DNA of 64,000 nt from Lethocerus indicus (Eukaryota > Arthropoda > Insecta > Hemiptera > Belostomatidae), in the NCBI GenBank assembly GCA_019843655.1, contig JACDQD010000005.1, positions 3,685,575 through 3,749,574 on the forward strand, in the 5' to 3' direction. This document shows positions 1 through 12,700 of the stretch, one piece after another. Position 1 is the stretch's first letter; each line of letters begins with the position of its first letter. Both the position numbers and the translations under genes were made by a program. The notes beneath the pieces are model-generated. The model searched no databases. It saw nothing but the letters and a program-made list of their open reading frames with translations, and was not told where the DNA came from.

Positions 1-1542
1 TTTCTGTAACGACAAGCCCGACTGCAAAGACGAGTCAGATGAAAATGCCTGCAGTAAGTCCCAATATCGATATTAGGCTGTAAATCGCAAAAAATGATCT
101 TTCCATTCTATTGGCTGTAAAACTGTATTTATTTTCAGCCGTCGAACTGGATCCGAACAGAGCGCCCGATTGCGACACTACACAGTGCGTGTTGCCCGAC
201 TGCTTCTGTTCTGCCGACGGTACCAGAATACCCGGTGGAATCGAACCCAACCAGGTAATAATATCATTCGGATCTTTATCGAATAGTTAATATTATTAGC
301 GGGCGCGAGTCAAATATAATCCCGTATTGGCGTTATAAGACGAATCGAGAATTAATCGTCGGACGGCGATTGCAGGTACCCCAGATGATCACCATAACAT
401 TCAACGGTGCCGTGAACGTGGACAACATCGATCTTTACGAAGAGATATTCAACGGTCAGCGCCAGAACCCCAACGGTTGCCAGATCAGAGGCACGTTCTT
501 CGTCTCGCACAAGTACACCAACTACGCCGCCGTCCAGGAACTGCACAGGAAAGGTCACGAAATCTCCGTATTCTCGCTGACCCACAAGGACGATCCGAAA
601 TACTGGACCGGCGGCACTTACGACGACTGGCTGGCCGAGATGGCCGGCGCCAGGCTCATCATCGAACGGTTCGCCAACATCACCGACGGATCGATCATCG
701 GCGTTAGGGCGCCCTACTTGCGAGTGGGCGGCAACAAACAGTTCGAGATGATGGCCGACCAGTACTTCGTCTACGACGCCTCCATCACCGCGCCCCTCGG
801 CCGCGTCCCCATCTGGCCGTACACGCTCTACTTCAGGATGCCGCACAAGTGTAACGGCAACGCTCAGAACTGCCCTCCAGGAGCCACCCCATCTGGGAGA
901 TGGTCATGAACGAGCTCGATCGTAGGGACGACCCCACCTTCGACGAAAGCCTGCCCGGTTGTCACATGGTCGACTCGTGCTCCAACATCCAGACCGGAGA
1001 ACAGTTCGCTCGTCTCCTCAGGCACAACTTCAACCGCCATTTCAGTACCAACAGGGCTCCTCTCGGCCTTCACTTCCACGCCTCCTGGCTCAAGAGCAAA
1101 AAGGAATTCAAGGAGGAACTCATCAAATTCATCGAAGAGATGTTGGACAGGAACGATGTCTACTTCGTCACCAAACTTCAGGTAAGACCACTTGATATTA
1201 CGGTAAAATAAAATAAACGTAGCAACAATGTATGTTTCATATCCCTCGTCGTTCGTACGCTCGTATAATTCCTTCACTTTAACCGGTATTCGTTTTTTCC
1301 CTTTGCAGGTAATCCAGTGGATGCAGAACCCGACCGAGCTGACTTCGCTGAGGGACTTCCAAGAGTGGAAGGAGAAGTGCGACGTGAAGGGTCAGCCTTT
1401 CTGCTCTCTGCCGAACCCTTGCCCGCTGACCACCAGGGAGCTGCCCGGACAGACCATCCGACTGTTCACTTGCATGGAGTGCCCCAACAACTACCCCTGG
1501 CTCCTGGACCCCACCGGCGACGGATTCTCCTCCAATAATTAG
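1..1542 (+). CDS. Chitin deacetylase, group I (serpentine/vermiform type), 3' part, one-base frameshift
   Basis: Secreted enzyme that removes acetyl groups from chitin in cuticle and tracheal matrix. Visible coding exons are 1-53, 139-254, 376-1181 and 1309-1542; the 5' exons (signal peptide, chitin-binding domain) lie off the left edge. The window opens inside an LDL-receptor class A domain (CNDKPDCKDESDENAC). The NodB-type deacetylase domain follows, with TFNGAVN (motif 1), THK, RAPYLRVGG, DASITAP and LGLHFHASW. The C-terminal Cys-rich tail ends at a TAG at 1540-1542. Reading frame is lost at about 875/876: the expected run of Cys-Pro-Ser-Arg-Ser-His-Pro needs one more base in the C-rich stretch 873-878. 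With that base exon 3 becomes 807 nt, a multiple of three, so an assembly deletion is likelier than a pseudogene. Serpentine (CDA1) and vermiform (CDA2) are too alike for me to separate here. Confidence 0.9.
875..876 (+). other. Single-base deletion (frameshift) in chitin deacetylase exon 3
   Basis: Upstream of this point one frame encodes the conserved deacetylase domain. Downstream the conserved protein continues in the next frame without a gap in the alignment to the family. One base is missing in the CCC/TCC context. Confidence 0.85.
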
Positions 1543-2278
1543 AAGAACAGACTATTCTCGATAAATATTTAATTAAAATAACCCTCCACCCCCCGTTATC
1601 CCCGCATAGGTATCCTCCTCGAAAGTTCTCGTGTTTCTCCTTTCTCGCTCGGTCTTCCTTTTTGTGTTTTATAATCGTTCGACACCCACGAAAATACAAT
1701 AATTTTCGGAAAGGGAGAGAGAAAGAGTGAAAGAGGGTGCGCCAAGTGGAGGGAGTTGATAATGTGCGAGGGGGAGGGTACAAGCGGCCCCAGGGTAGCG
1801 ACAAAATCAATTATTGTTATTAATTATGTATTAGAGAAAAACTGTTTTATCTTTTATTTAAGTAATAGTCGAGTTATGTACATAATCTGTACTGCGTACT
1901 TGTTACCCTTCCCGCCTCACTTTTTTCGGTCGATCACTCTGTCCGTTCTCGATAACCCGATCTCCCTTTCGTATAATACCGAATATGAAAACCTTTCTGT
2001 AATTGTTTTCGATTTCGCCCGGCGTAGTATGTAACATCCAATTTAAATTAAGGCTGTACAGGAAATGTATTTAATGTAAAAAATATATATTATATCTATA
2101 ATTTAAATTGTTAATTTACGACTGCGAATTAGAACTAAACTACCTGTCTCATTCGGCGAGTTCATATTTAATATAATCCAGAGCGTCCATTTTGAAAAAA
2201 TCGAACCCTTTTCAGACGGTCGATTTTTGTTTGTAGCCTCGACTATAATATTTTTTGTATACTGTGTACAAATATATA

Positions 2279-2284
2279 AATAAA
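2279..2284 (+). promoter_or_regulatory. Poly(A) signal candidate for the chitin deacetylase gene
   Basis: AATAAA about 740 bases after the stop codon, at the end of an AT-rich 3' UTR-like stretch. It is the first canonical hexamer I found after the stop. Confidence 0.5.
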
Positions 2285-4426
2285 AATGGATCGCCCAAAA
2301 AAAACTGTGTGCCACATTTATTCCAAAAATTATCCTATTATTACATAAATTTATGCAAGTTATGATTAATCTGTTTTCATATTGAGATTATTAATCGCGT
2401 ATATTTACTTATTATATGACATAATAACTTTTAATTTGAAGCTAGTTGGCTAAGAACCAGGTTAAAATTATTAGAGAATTAAAACAGTGTCGAGCAATTA
2501 GCATTGATCGTGAATGGTTAACAAATTCAATCGAAGTTGAAATTTGATTTGAAATTTTTTTTTATTGAAATTTTGATAAATTGTACGACGCAGAATGTGA
2601 CATAAGTATGAAAGGCAAGGGATCCTTATACTGTGTTCCAGGATTCTTCAACCAAATTCAATTCAGATTTCGATTAAATGGACAAAGAAAATTAAAACGC
2701 CGGAATGGTGAGCCGAACATTAAATGTCTGGTATTTCAGATTTCTCTTTCGAACTATCGGTAAGGATTAAAATAACCTTGAAGTGTCCGAAGCGAACACG
2801 GTCGGTTTGATAAAATAACGCCCTCTTAAGACAGGCATGCTTACAAAGCCGTTCGAACAAAATATGCAAAAAGACCACGTGACTCTCCTGCGACACACCC
2901 GAGGCTGGATGGCTTTCGAGAGGGAAAGTTTTCTAACAAGGGCATTTGAACCGGGATTTCAACAACTGCATTTCTTATAGCGCAAGTAGACGGTGTCGAT
3001 TTTTGAAGAATACCCAAGAAGCAGGCAGCATTTAATCAAATAATATAAGTTTACACAATTCTATGCAAGACTACTTATTGTCTGAAGTACTTAGTATGAA
3101 ATAAGAATTGACACTACGGAATCAAAGTGCTGTTACTTTCTTCTGTAGATTTAGTGAAAATTATGACACAGGAACAAGAATTACTGAGTTCTCGGCATTA
3201 CATATGGTGTAGGCCATTGTTACCTTTGACGTAATGTACATCGATACCTGTGACGTCAGATCGAGGTAACTGTACTGAGCTACTCAACATGCGTTACCTG
3301 ATTACGCCTCTTCTAAGGGAGTCTTATGGGTTCAAATAAAGAGTCCGGAAGATCAGAAATTTCGTGAGTATTGGACAATTTCCATGAAACCGATAGAAAT
3401 ATCATTCGCCCCAAATATGTATATTATTCTACGTCACCCAGTAATTCTATTATTCCCATTTAGTGAATTGGTCAAATGGTGAAGAATTCACCAGCAATAT
3501 AACTTCCAGATACTTGTTACAACTTAATTCTTCCTTATTGACAAATCCAAGTTAAATTTTCATCTAGTTGACAGTTTGAATCTTCTATAATCCAGTTTTG
3601 AACAAATTTGAAAAGATGTGTTTTTCTTTTCATCATTATTGTTACTAAATTCTTTGTATTGTGTTTAATATAAAATTATATGATACAGGTAGGTGGATGG
3701 AATAAGTTTTCTCTCTTATCAGCCGCCACAGTATATGTAATTTCGGAACGATCAAAGGATACAGGATAAGAAATACAAGAATGAGAAATGCAAAGGATTT
3801 AAAATACCGAAGAATAAAAAACGAAGGATTAATTAGCCAGAAAATGATTCTCCAATTAAGTATTATATCCTGAGCCAACTATATCGGAAGGGAGTAGTAA
3901 TTGGGTGAATGAGGGAAGTAATTCATTATGAAATAAGAAGAAGAAAATTAAAAAAGAAAAAAATGAAAGAAGAAAATGTTCCGCATAATTTTCTACCCGC
4001 AAATGGAGATCTATTGGCAAAAACGAAAATTCTAAACTTATTCTAAACTCGTTTTCACAGGATATCAGTATTAATAATTGCAATCGTGTTTTTATATTTT
4101 AATGTGTTTTAGTTTATAGCAGCGTTTTAAATAAGACACCTCTAAATATATTTGCATGGTTCACTATTTTATTCGTAAGATAACCAGTAATAATTTCGGA
4201 ATCGGAGGAAATCTCATTTTCAAATTAAACGTAATCTTGGTTTTCCCTTTAATATTAAGATGGGTTGGTTGGTTAGAATGTAAATGGCCTTGTTAATGGA
4301 ATGTTACTTTGTTAGTTAAATTAAAACATCTTGAATTAGTATTTTAGCTAATTGGAAATGTAAAAATCTGGGTAAAGTACATATCTGAATGTACATGTTT
4401 TTGGCAGACGAACCAAATTTCGCGGT

Positions 4427-4511
4427 AGCAACAAAGTGTTACCTTCCTGAGTGTTAACCGTATTGTTAGGTCCTACACGCTCTTGCATTTGAAATTATGA
4501 TCATCCGAAAT
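4427..4511 (+). promoter_or_regulatory. Repeated upstream block, copy 1 (before TYW4)
   Basis: AGTGTTACC at 4435 and an 18-bp block CATTTGAAATTATGATCA at 4486-4503 lie about 80-150 bases before the TYW4 start. The same two pieces recur at 9350-9420 upstream of RELCH. It could be a promoter element or an old mobile-element remnant. Confidence 0.45.
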
Positions 4512-4587
4512 AACCTCATTTAAACAACAATAAATATTTACAATTGACATATTCTTACACAGACCGTCCACAGGGGAAAAATCCAAC

Positions 4588-5011
4588 ATGCCAACGGCAC
4601 AGGTAATTACTTCCATCTCCATCATGATCTTGTTGAAAATAAATAGTTTTCAGTACCTAACCTTAACTCTGTGTTCACTGAGAGTGACAGTGTTAATAAA
4701 TATAAAATGTCAACAGGTGCAATGGACTAATGACTCGAGCACACTATCCAAACAATCAATGGTTGAGAGGGGATATTTTAAAGATGATTACATTTCTAGT
4801 TTTATAAACAGACCTAGCCGCAGATCACCGCTAATCAATATTGGTTATTTTGTGCGAGCAACAATAATTGATTCATTTTTGAGATCTTTTATGGAAAAGT
4901 TAGGCACATCTAAGGCTCAAGTAAATATTCTCTTATCTAGTAATGCATATATTAACACTATTGTCACTGAGATTGTATAAATATCATGAAGTAACTTTTA
5001 TTACTTATTTT

Positions 5012-5061
<50 letters not shown>

Positions 5062-8000
5062 CTAATATATAATTTGTTGTTATTATGCTTAAATGAGAAT
5101 GTAGTGTTTTAATTTAACAAATTTTCTTTTTAGATTTTATCATTAGGAGCAGGTTTTGATACAAGTTTCTTCAGGATATTTGAAAAATTAGAAAATGTTA
5201 TATATTATGAAATTGATCTGTTAGAAGTTGTCCAAAACAAAATTGAATGGATTGTAAACAATAAGGATTTGTCAAGAAAACTCAAAAATTTGGAAGGTAA
5301 TACATTTTGTACATTTACAAACTCACTATTTAAAATCAAGGAAAAATGTTTTTTGTTTTCCTTAATTAAAATATAGAATCAATGTACATTGCAAAATACA
5401 TTATGGTAAATATTATTTCAGTGTTGACATCTGCTGAAAATAATAAACTTCCGATTGGTCTTTTGAGCAAAACATATGCAATTATAGCTCAAGATTTAAG
5501 TGATGTCATTCAGGTACAAGCGAAATTGCTTTCTGCAGGTTTCAATCTGAATGTTCCAACACTATTATTTTCTGAGTGTGCTATAACCTACATGGATGAA
5601 ATTAAGTAAGTCCCAGGTAAATTGAGTAATGGCTATTAAAGTATAAATGCAGTAAGATATAAATTATATAAAATCTTAAATATTAACAATTTTAAACATT
5701 TTAATTTTACTTATACTAATCATACAATTTTCATTGTTACACTGACATGATCACTCAAATTAAAACATTAGGTCTATATTCCTGTTCTAAACGATTTTTG
5801 GATCAACTTTAGCAGAATGAAATTCCCTAAAATTTATTATTTAATTATCAACCAAGTTAAGTGTACGGCATTAAGCAAATGATGGGAGTGAACCAGATTG
5901 TAACAAACCAAGAGTAGATTAGTTACATTTTATTAGTTTTCCTGTCATTTAATTGGTGGGCTATCCAAAGCCACATATTTTTAGGACTTTTATTGAGGTT
6001 GAGAAAAAGAAGTATTATTCATTGTCTGTACCCATTTGTAATTATCTAATCTGCTTTAATTCAAGATCAACTCAGCTAATAAAATGGGCAGCAGATACAT
6101 TGCCTTATTCTGTATTCATGACTTATGAACAAATATGCCCTGACGATGGATTTGGCCAGTTTATGAAAGAGCATTTTGTCAAAATTCAGACCCCACTCAA
6201 ATCACTTGATGTTTATAAAATGACAGAGGACCTAACTCAGCGCTACTTATCCTGTGTAGGTTTATATATGACAGTTTACCTAGAAATATATACTTATTTC
6301 AAGTTTAGGTTTTGATAAATTTTACTTTTTATTCAATTTTTCATTTTAACATTATTTTGACTTCAGATAATAGTTTTGTTGTCATAACAAAACTTCAGTC
6401 TTGATGTTATTTATATCAAATTATTCCATTTCTTGTTTGACTTGTTTATTGTTTTTTTAAATTAATTTATTTGTATTTATATTATTATAATTCCATAATT
6501 ATGCTTGTGCCTTCTTTTAGGGCTGGTCTCATTGTAATTCTTTGAGAGCTTGGGATGTTTATTTTAATCTATTAACACCTGATGAGCAAAAGACTGTTTT
6601 ACTACTTGAACCATTTGATGAATGGGAAGAATGGCATTTGAAGTGTTGCCATTACACAATCACAGTTGCAAGTAAATTGTCCACTCATAATTTTGTGAAG
6701 CCTTTCCTTGAAAAAATTAAGCAGCTAAAGGTTGGTGAGTAGTTTTCAGGCGTACAATACATTCTGCCCATTTCATTTCAGTATTTCAATAACTTTAAAC
6801 GGTAAATTGTCTTGAGAAATATTTCATCATTAGGGGGAATTAATATTAATTCATATTTATGTTAGATATCATATATAAAGGGTCATTAGAATTGACTGCC
6901 AATAGTTGTGAGTGGAGTGGGAGGTTTGGACACAGCATTGTGCCTACAGAGGATTTCGATAGTAATATAATAATTGGAGGTTTCGGGCCCTCTAAAAATG
7001 ATAGACATACCAGGGTGAAAGAGGTTACAATTGGATACGGGAATTTTGAAAGAGCTGTAGAAACTGATAGTAATTCTGTGGCATGGGACTCAATGTATCA
7101 CAGGTATTAAAAATCTGGTTCTAAGCAAAGAATAGTTTCTATTTGTCAGCTTTAATCTCTATTTCAAGAAATATAAAAGACTATTTTGAATAGTGTGGCA
7201 AAGTAAATTACAGTTTAATTTTTCTATTTTTGCATTCATTTTTACATCTGCTATATATTAATAGACTGATGACAAATATTTAAAATGTTACAGATGTTGC
7301 AACATAGCTGTTTCAGGCAGGCAGATTAAATTTGTTATGTATGGTGGTCGTAGTTCACCCTCAAAGTGTACAAATACAGAACCCCTAATTATTACTGCTG
7401 AGAAAATAAATGATGACAAAGATATCTCCATAAAAGAGTATTGGAGAATATCAGCTGAAAAAATTAATATAACAGGCAATGATCGACCTTGCCCTAGGTA
7501 TTATTAAAGAAGAAAGGTTATTATTATTGAAATGTAGTATAATAGCTCTAATTGAGGTAATAAATATTTTTGTAGGTATAGGCATTCTATGGAAGTTGTG
7601 GACAATATTATTTTAGTATATGGAGGTAGAACACCAAATCTTGAGGTAATAAAATTAGCTGATTTATTCTATCAATTGGCTCAAATTTAATGCTTCTGCA
7701 CCATCGTATAATATTTTTCTTTATTTTACTCATTCTGTAGTGTCAAAAACAGAAAGATTTTGATGTAAATTATTATATTTGCAGTCATAGGAAATTGTTT
7801 AATGAGTTATATATTCTTAGGTGCTAGATGATTTGTGGACACTTGATTTGTCTGCAGAAAGGAAGGAGTGGACAAAATTACAGCATTCTAAAGATGACAA
7901 TTGTCCATCAGGCAGGTTTTCACACAGCAGTTGCATTTTGCCTAACAGTTCTAAGATGATAATCTCTGGAGGTCTGGACAGGGAGTGCAAAGTTTTAGCC

Positions 8001-8747
8001 GACATTTGGGAATGCAACAATGGATGTTGGAATAATTTAGAAAATGTTGTAGGCATGTTGCCTCGTTATTCGCATACATCCCATGCATTTATTTCCAGTA
8101 CAGGAGACAATCTCCTAATAATGGTAGGAGGTGTCAACACAACCAATTGCCAACCAGGCATAGGAATTGTTAATTTGAGAACACTTATTTGCACCGAATA
8201 TTCATTTCATGTAGGTAGAAATTTTCCAAGAAATAAGTTTCATCCAGTTGAAACTACTTATTTTATTTATATTTTAAATATGCATGATCTTTTTGTTTTA
8301 GTTATAAATGTAAATAAGTCAATAGCTTATACAAAAATAAAGTTAAATTTTGCCTTCATTAAAGGCATATACCATAGTAGAAGCATTAAACTAATGATTT
8401 AATTATTTTAAAGAAAAATCATTGCCTTTATAATTTGCTAAAAAACATTTCATAAAATAAAATTTACTTGCATGTACAGTAGTTTTATGAGAGATAGGTA
8501 AAGCTCCTTATACAATTTAACTATGTGACAAATCCATATGCATTATGATATGTTACATGAATTCTAATGTTTTCATGTTATTTTACAGACAAGTATTCCT
8601 GACATGCCGCCTATTATGTTACACAATCACTGCAGTGTAGTTTCAATGGACAGGAAAACAATCAACATTGTAGGAGGTGGTGGGAATTGTTTTTCCTTTG
8701 GTACTCATTTAAATAAGTATATTTACACATTACCAATAAACTTTTAA
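4588..8747 (+). CDS. LCMT2: tRNA wybutosine-synthesizing protein 4 (TYW4/LCMT2)
   Basis: SAM-dependent enzyme that methylates and methoxycarbonylates the side chain of wybutosine at position 37 of tRNA-Phe. Coding exons: 4588-4602, 4717-4920, 5134-5296, 5422-5605, 6066-6255, 6521-6734, 6866-7103, 7294-7497, 7576-7645, 7821-8210, 8589-8747, giving 676 residues (human LCMT2 is of similar size). The N-terminal half is a leucine carboxyl methyltransferase fold: NDSSTLSK near the start, SAM motif ILSLGAGFD at residues 74-82, EID at 99-101, and EPFDEWEEWHLKC from 282. The C-terminal half has kelch-type repeats (IIIGGFG, MYGGRSS, VYGGRTP, MVGGVN) and ends in the family signature GGGGNCFSFGTH. The kelch half separates it from LCMT1. 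The first exon encodes only five residues. The fly is generally described as lacking wybutosine, so this gene is informative about the host. Confidence 0.93.
5014..5059. repeat. (TA)n microsatellite in TYW4 intron 2
   Basis: About 23 uninterrupted TA dinucleotides between exons 2 and 3. Confidence 0.95.
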
Positions 8748-8862
8748 TTTTACTGCTCGTTACCAAATTTTTTGGTGTAAAATTGTCCTCATGTGTGTAA
8801 AATGGTTCATCATTTCCATATCATGACATGAAATAAGTGTCACAAAAATACATTACACATTT

Positions 8863-8865
<3 letters not shown>

Positions 8866-8914
<49 letters not shown>
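8866..8914. repeat. (TA)n microsatellite
   Basis: About 24 TA units in intergenic DNA. It also creates a false minus-strand open frame full of Ile-Tyr. Confidence 0.95.
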
Positions 8915-8918
<4 letters not shown>

Positions 8919-9349
8919 ACAAACAAAACCTTGTCACCCCATTTCCCATGAGTAATAATTTTTGGTCAATATGGATATTATTCAGCCTGGAGGTACAATT
9001 GTAATAATACATAGAGGAGGGATATGTGTAATAATACATATAATTAAAAAAATATAACTTAGATAAAAATAGGCATTTGATGTAAGCAGGGTACAATAAC
9101 TGTATTCTCCAGATAAATTCCATAAACCAGACTTTGTTTTTAGGATGCAATATGTTTTAAACTTCTTTAGAAAATGCTTATATCAAGCTTAGACACCATG
9201 TTGAGATGTTTTAAATGATCATCCATTGTTGTATGGTTAAAATTAAAATCCCCTCTCCTAATTTTATGGTGGATTTTCATCCATCTAAAAAAAACTACTT
9301 TACTCAATGTGTATACTCAATAAGGATTATATAAATATCGATATACTAT

Positions 9350-9420
9350 AGCAAAAAAGTGTTACCCATATGGTTCGGTTCTATTCGCTTCTACATTTGA
9401 AATTATGATCAACCAAAATG
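9350..9420 (+). promoter_or_regulatory. Repeated upstream block, copy 2 (before RELCH)
   Basis: AGTGTTACC at 9358 and CATTTGAAATTATGATCA at 9394-9411, as at 4427-4511 but with a 15-bp shorter spacer. It sits about 300-370 bases before the RELCH start codon. Confidence 0.45.
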
Positions 9421-9716
9421 TTTTTCTTCGGTAGAGGATATATCGGAAGAGCACCAATATTTCAGTAGATTTAACTACGAAATTCTTTAATTATAATCTT
9501 TAGGTTTTATAAAATGCCGAATTGTAAGTTGGTAAACCTGCTGCACTGAACTTCTGTCACCCTTACTTAACCTTACCCGTCCCGTTGTGAATGCTTTTCT
9601 ATCCTCGTACGTTATTTTCCTCATCTCCAGATCTCTAGTTTAACTGAATTACAGCCAAAAGAAAGATCGACTGATACAAACGTTGTACTCGCGTACATGT
9701 GTCATTGTCGGGGAAG

Positions 9717-12700
9717 ATGGAAAACCCATTTATGTTGGAGTACGACAGCGACACCGATCCCAAGGAGTACAGTGGTTCGATTTCCTACAGCGATATAGCC
9801 CACAAACTCATTAAGGACAGACTTCTGCTAACTGCCCTCGAGCTCCACGCCGAACTTATTGAGTCCGGTAAAGAAATACCGAAACTCAGAGAGTTCTTTT
9901 CCAACCCGGGCAATTTCGAAAACCAATCCAAATCGGAACTCTCTCCCTGTATACGTAAGTTGCATCGATTAAGCTTAGTTTTAATTAACTGGCAGTCTTT
10001 CCCTTAAAGCAGTGAATTAGCAAAGATATTGCGCAACGTTTTCCTTGTTTAAAGAAATAGGCTTGTTTTGGACACTTTCCAATTTATGCCATTTTAGTTC
10101 TTTGTGATAGTTGTACAGTGGTTCCTTAGAACATTATAATGTTGTTATATTGTTATTAGTATATATCGGTTAATATTGATTCAATGTTTACAAAATACTC
10201 TCAGTGACAAGGATACATCATATATGTTTAAGATGTAATTTCAAATATCTTGTGTGACAGCTCGATCATCCAGTCAAGCAACTTTAGATTCATTGGATTT
10301 CACACGATTTTCGGAAGATGGGGAACGTGGAGTTGACGAGAGAGTGGCTGTACTTGAATTTGAATTGCGCAAAGCAAAAGAAACTATAAGCTCTTTGAGA
10401 ACAAATTTAACTGTTGCTGCAGGTATGTATTTGAGTAAACATTTATTGGAAATATTTATGAATTTAGAACAAGGTGTTCTATTATATTTATTTATTTTTT
10501 GTAGAAACTGAAACTACATTGGTGTCAGGAAAAATCAAAAGTAAGTCTAGTCTAAATGAGCCAATTAAACCCCATGAGTTGCGAGCTTTGAACTTTCTCA
10601 TTAATGAATATCTATTGACAAGAGGTTATAAATTGACATCAATTACTTTTGCTGATGAAAATGAGAATCAGGTACTGCATTATTTTCTTTTGAATAGATG
10701 TACTAGACATTTTCGTATTTATTAATCTTGTTTTATTATTTTGTAATGATATTTTTGTATAAAACTTCAAAAATGTATGTTTCCAAAGTGGTAATATATT
10801 TTTCAGTTAAATGTTTATAAGGAAACTGTGACAAAAATGATGATGTTAAATAAAATTGTTATTTTTTTAAGGATTTTGAAGATTGGGATGATGTTGGTTT
10901 GAACATGTCAAAACCTGCTGAGCTGTTACATTTATACCGGGCTGGCTTGCGACAGTGTGGCTACGATACCACAGATACCGCAATACAAACAGATATCATT
11001 GATTTACAGTTAGATCCAGTTCAAGTAAGTTCTATTGTAAATAACAGTATTTTTTTCTGTACATTTATATTGCATTATATAATAATATAGTACTTTTCAG
11101 GTTAATGAAAACCTAGAGCTTAAAGAGCGAATTCAGAAGTTGGAGATCATAAAAGAAGAGTTGATTGCTAGTTTAGATAGGTATACTTTTTTCTGATGTA
11201 TAGTAGTGTTGTACAATCAATCTATTAACAATTCATAGATTATGAGTATTGCAGTAATTGATAAGATGTTTAATAGATAAAGAAAACAAATTATCTTCCC
11301 TCACAGAACATGAAATAAACTTAAATTTGAATACTGTTTAAAAGTGTTTTTTAAATTTAACTTATTTAACTAATTTAAATATTAGCATACATTGAGATGA
11401 GTCAACAACACGTGTCTACAATTGTTATGCCAATTAGACTTATAGATCCCTTCAATTTGCAGGTATGAGAAATCAAATAAAGAAAGAATTTTAACTGTAG
11501 AAGTAGAAACACAGAGTGATGATGTTGGTATGAATGAAAATACAACAGAGTGCAATATTACCAAAACGACCAGTGGAACTGAAGAATGGAGTGAAATAGA
11601 TTTTGCTGAAGATAAAAGTGAGGGGGAGGTTGGTGTTGAAAACAATTATTTTACAATTCATATGAAATGTACTGTTTAATTACTGTTACAATTTTAAAAA
11701 CATGGCAAAGTAAGGAACTCAGGGGCCAGTGTCTGAAATCCCTATCAATTGATTTATATTTCATGCATGATAAAATTTACAGTTTATTTGGTTTCCAATT
11801 TGGCTATCTAAAACATTTCAAATAAAAATATTCCAGCAGACAAGAGGTGAAAAATCACCAACTAGCTGTGATACTCATGCTCTTGTTTACACTATGGAAC
11901 TGGAGAATAATGATACACTGGACAATATTGAAATTGCCAGTGAAGATAGTCTCATAGATGTGAAAACCTTATCAGGAAATATCTCGCCTATGAACAATAT
12001 CTCAATTGGAAAAATGACAGTAACACCAACACCAGATGCAACAAAAGCGAGATTTAATGAAAATTTTGTTTTTTCCAGGTATATTTATTTTTTATTTTAT
12101 AGAAATCTCTGTTGTACAATAATGTCCGTTAATTATAACAGCAATTGCTTTCTGCTTATTTTAGAATTTTTTGAGATAGTAATGTATCCATTATTGATAC
12201 TGAGAGGTTTTACTATATTGATTTGAGATTGATGTGAGAATTTCACACTGAATTGATTAACAAAGGAGAATATTGTTTTAGCGGTTTCGAACGCGAAGTC
12301 TGGCAAGAAGTATCTCAGATTGATGAACTGAATAATTTGGATATAATTACACCCGATGTACTGGTCAGACTTTTGGGGCATGTACTTATTCAGTATACAA
12401 GGGCATTACTCACATGCAAAAGCGAGGTAAAATATAGGTATTGTTAATTATAATTTGATATATCCTTTATACATCAGACACATTGTGTACAAGCAGTTTG
12501 CGTGAATTTGATCTCAACAGTAATTTTGAAGTTTACCAGCTATAAATACAAATTCAAAAAAAAGCTGTTTAAGTTTTTCTGTAATTGTATTATTATTGTG
12601 TTCATAAAAAATGTCAAATTAGTGTAATAATTAAGAATATTTGTCATTTAATTATGTGTGAACCTATGTATATGTTTTACTTATGCACTTAGTATTTTTA

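Larger units (their letters stand above)
1543..4587. other. 3' UTR and intergenic sequence, no gene recognised
   Basis: The stretch holds the deacetylase 3' UTR, then AT-rich sequence. Short open frames (for example 2581-2763 and 3645-4083) have no recognisable domain, no splice-site logic and low-complexity composition. A perfect CRE-type palindrome TGACGTCA lies at 3251-3258, far from any start codon. Confidence 0.6.
8748..9716. other. Intergenic sequence between TYW4 and RELCH
   Basis: It contains a long (TA)n tract at 8866-8914 and, at 9350-9420, the second copy of the block found upstream of TYW4. The last few hundred bases are presumably the RELCH promoter and 5' UTR. No coding exon was recognised. 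Confidence 0.6.

Noticed and set aside
2581..2763. Small open frame MYDAECDISMKG as a gene
   Set aside because: No homology recognised, no splice sites or promoter context, and length is expected by chance.
8821..9150. Minus-strand open frame rich in Ile-Tyr
   Set aside because: It is produced by the (TA)n microsatellite.
9699..9716. Upstream start for RELCH at 9699
   Set aside because: The codon is GTG. ATG at 9717 is the first methionine of the frame.
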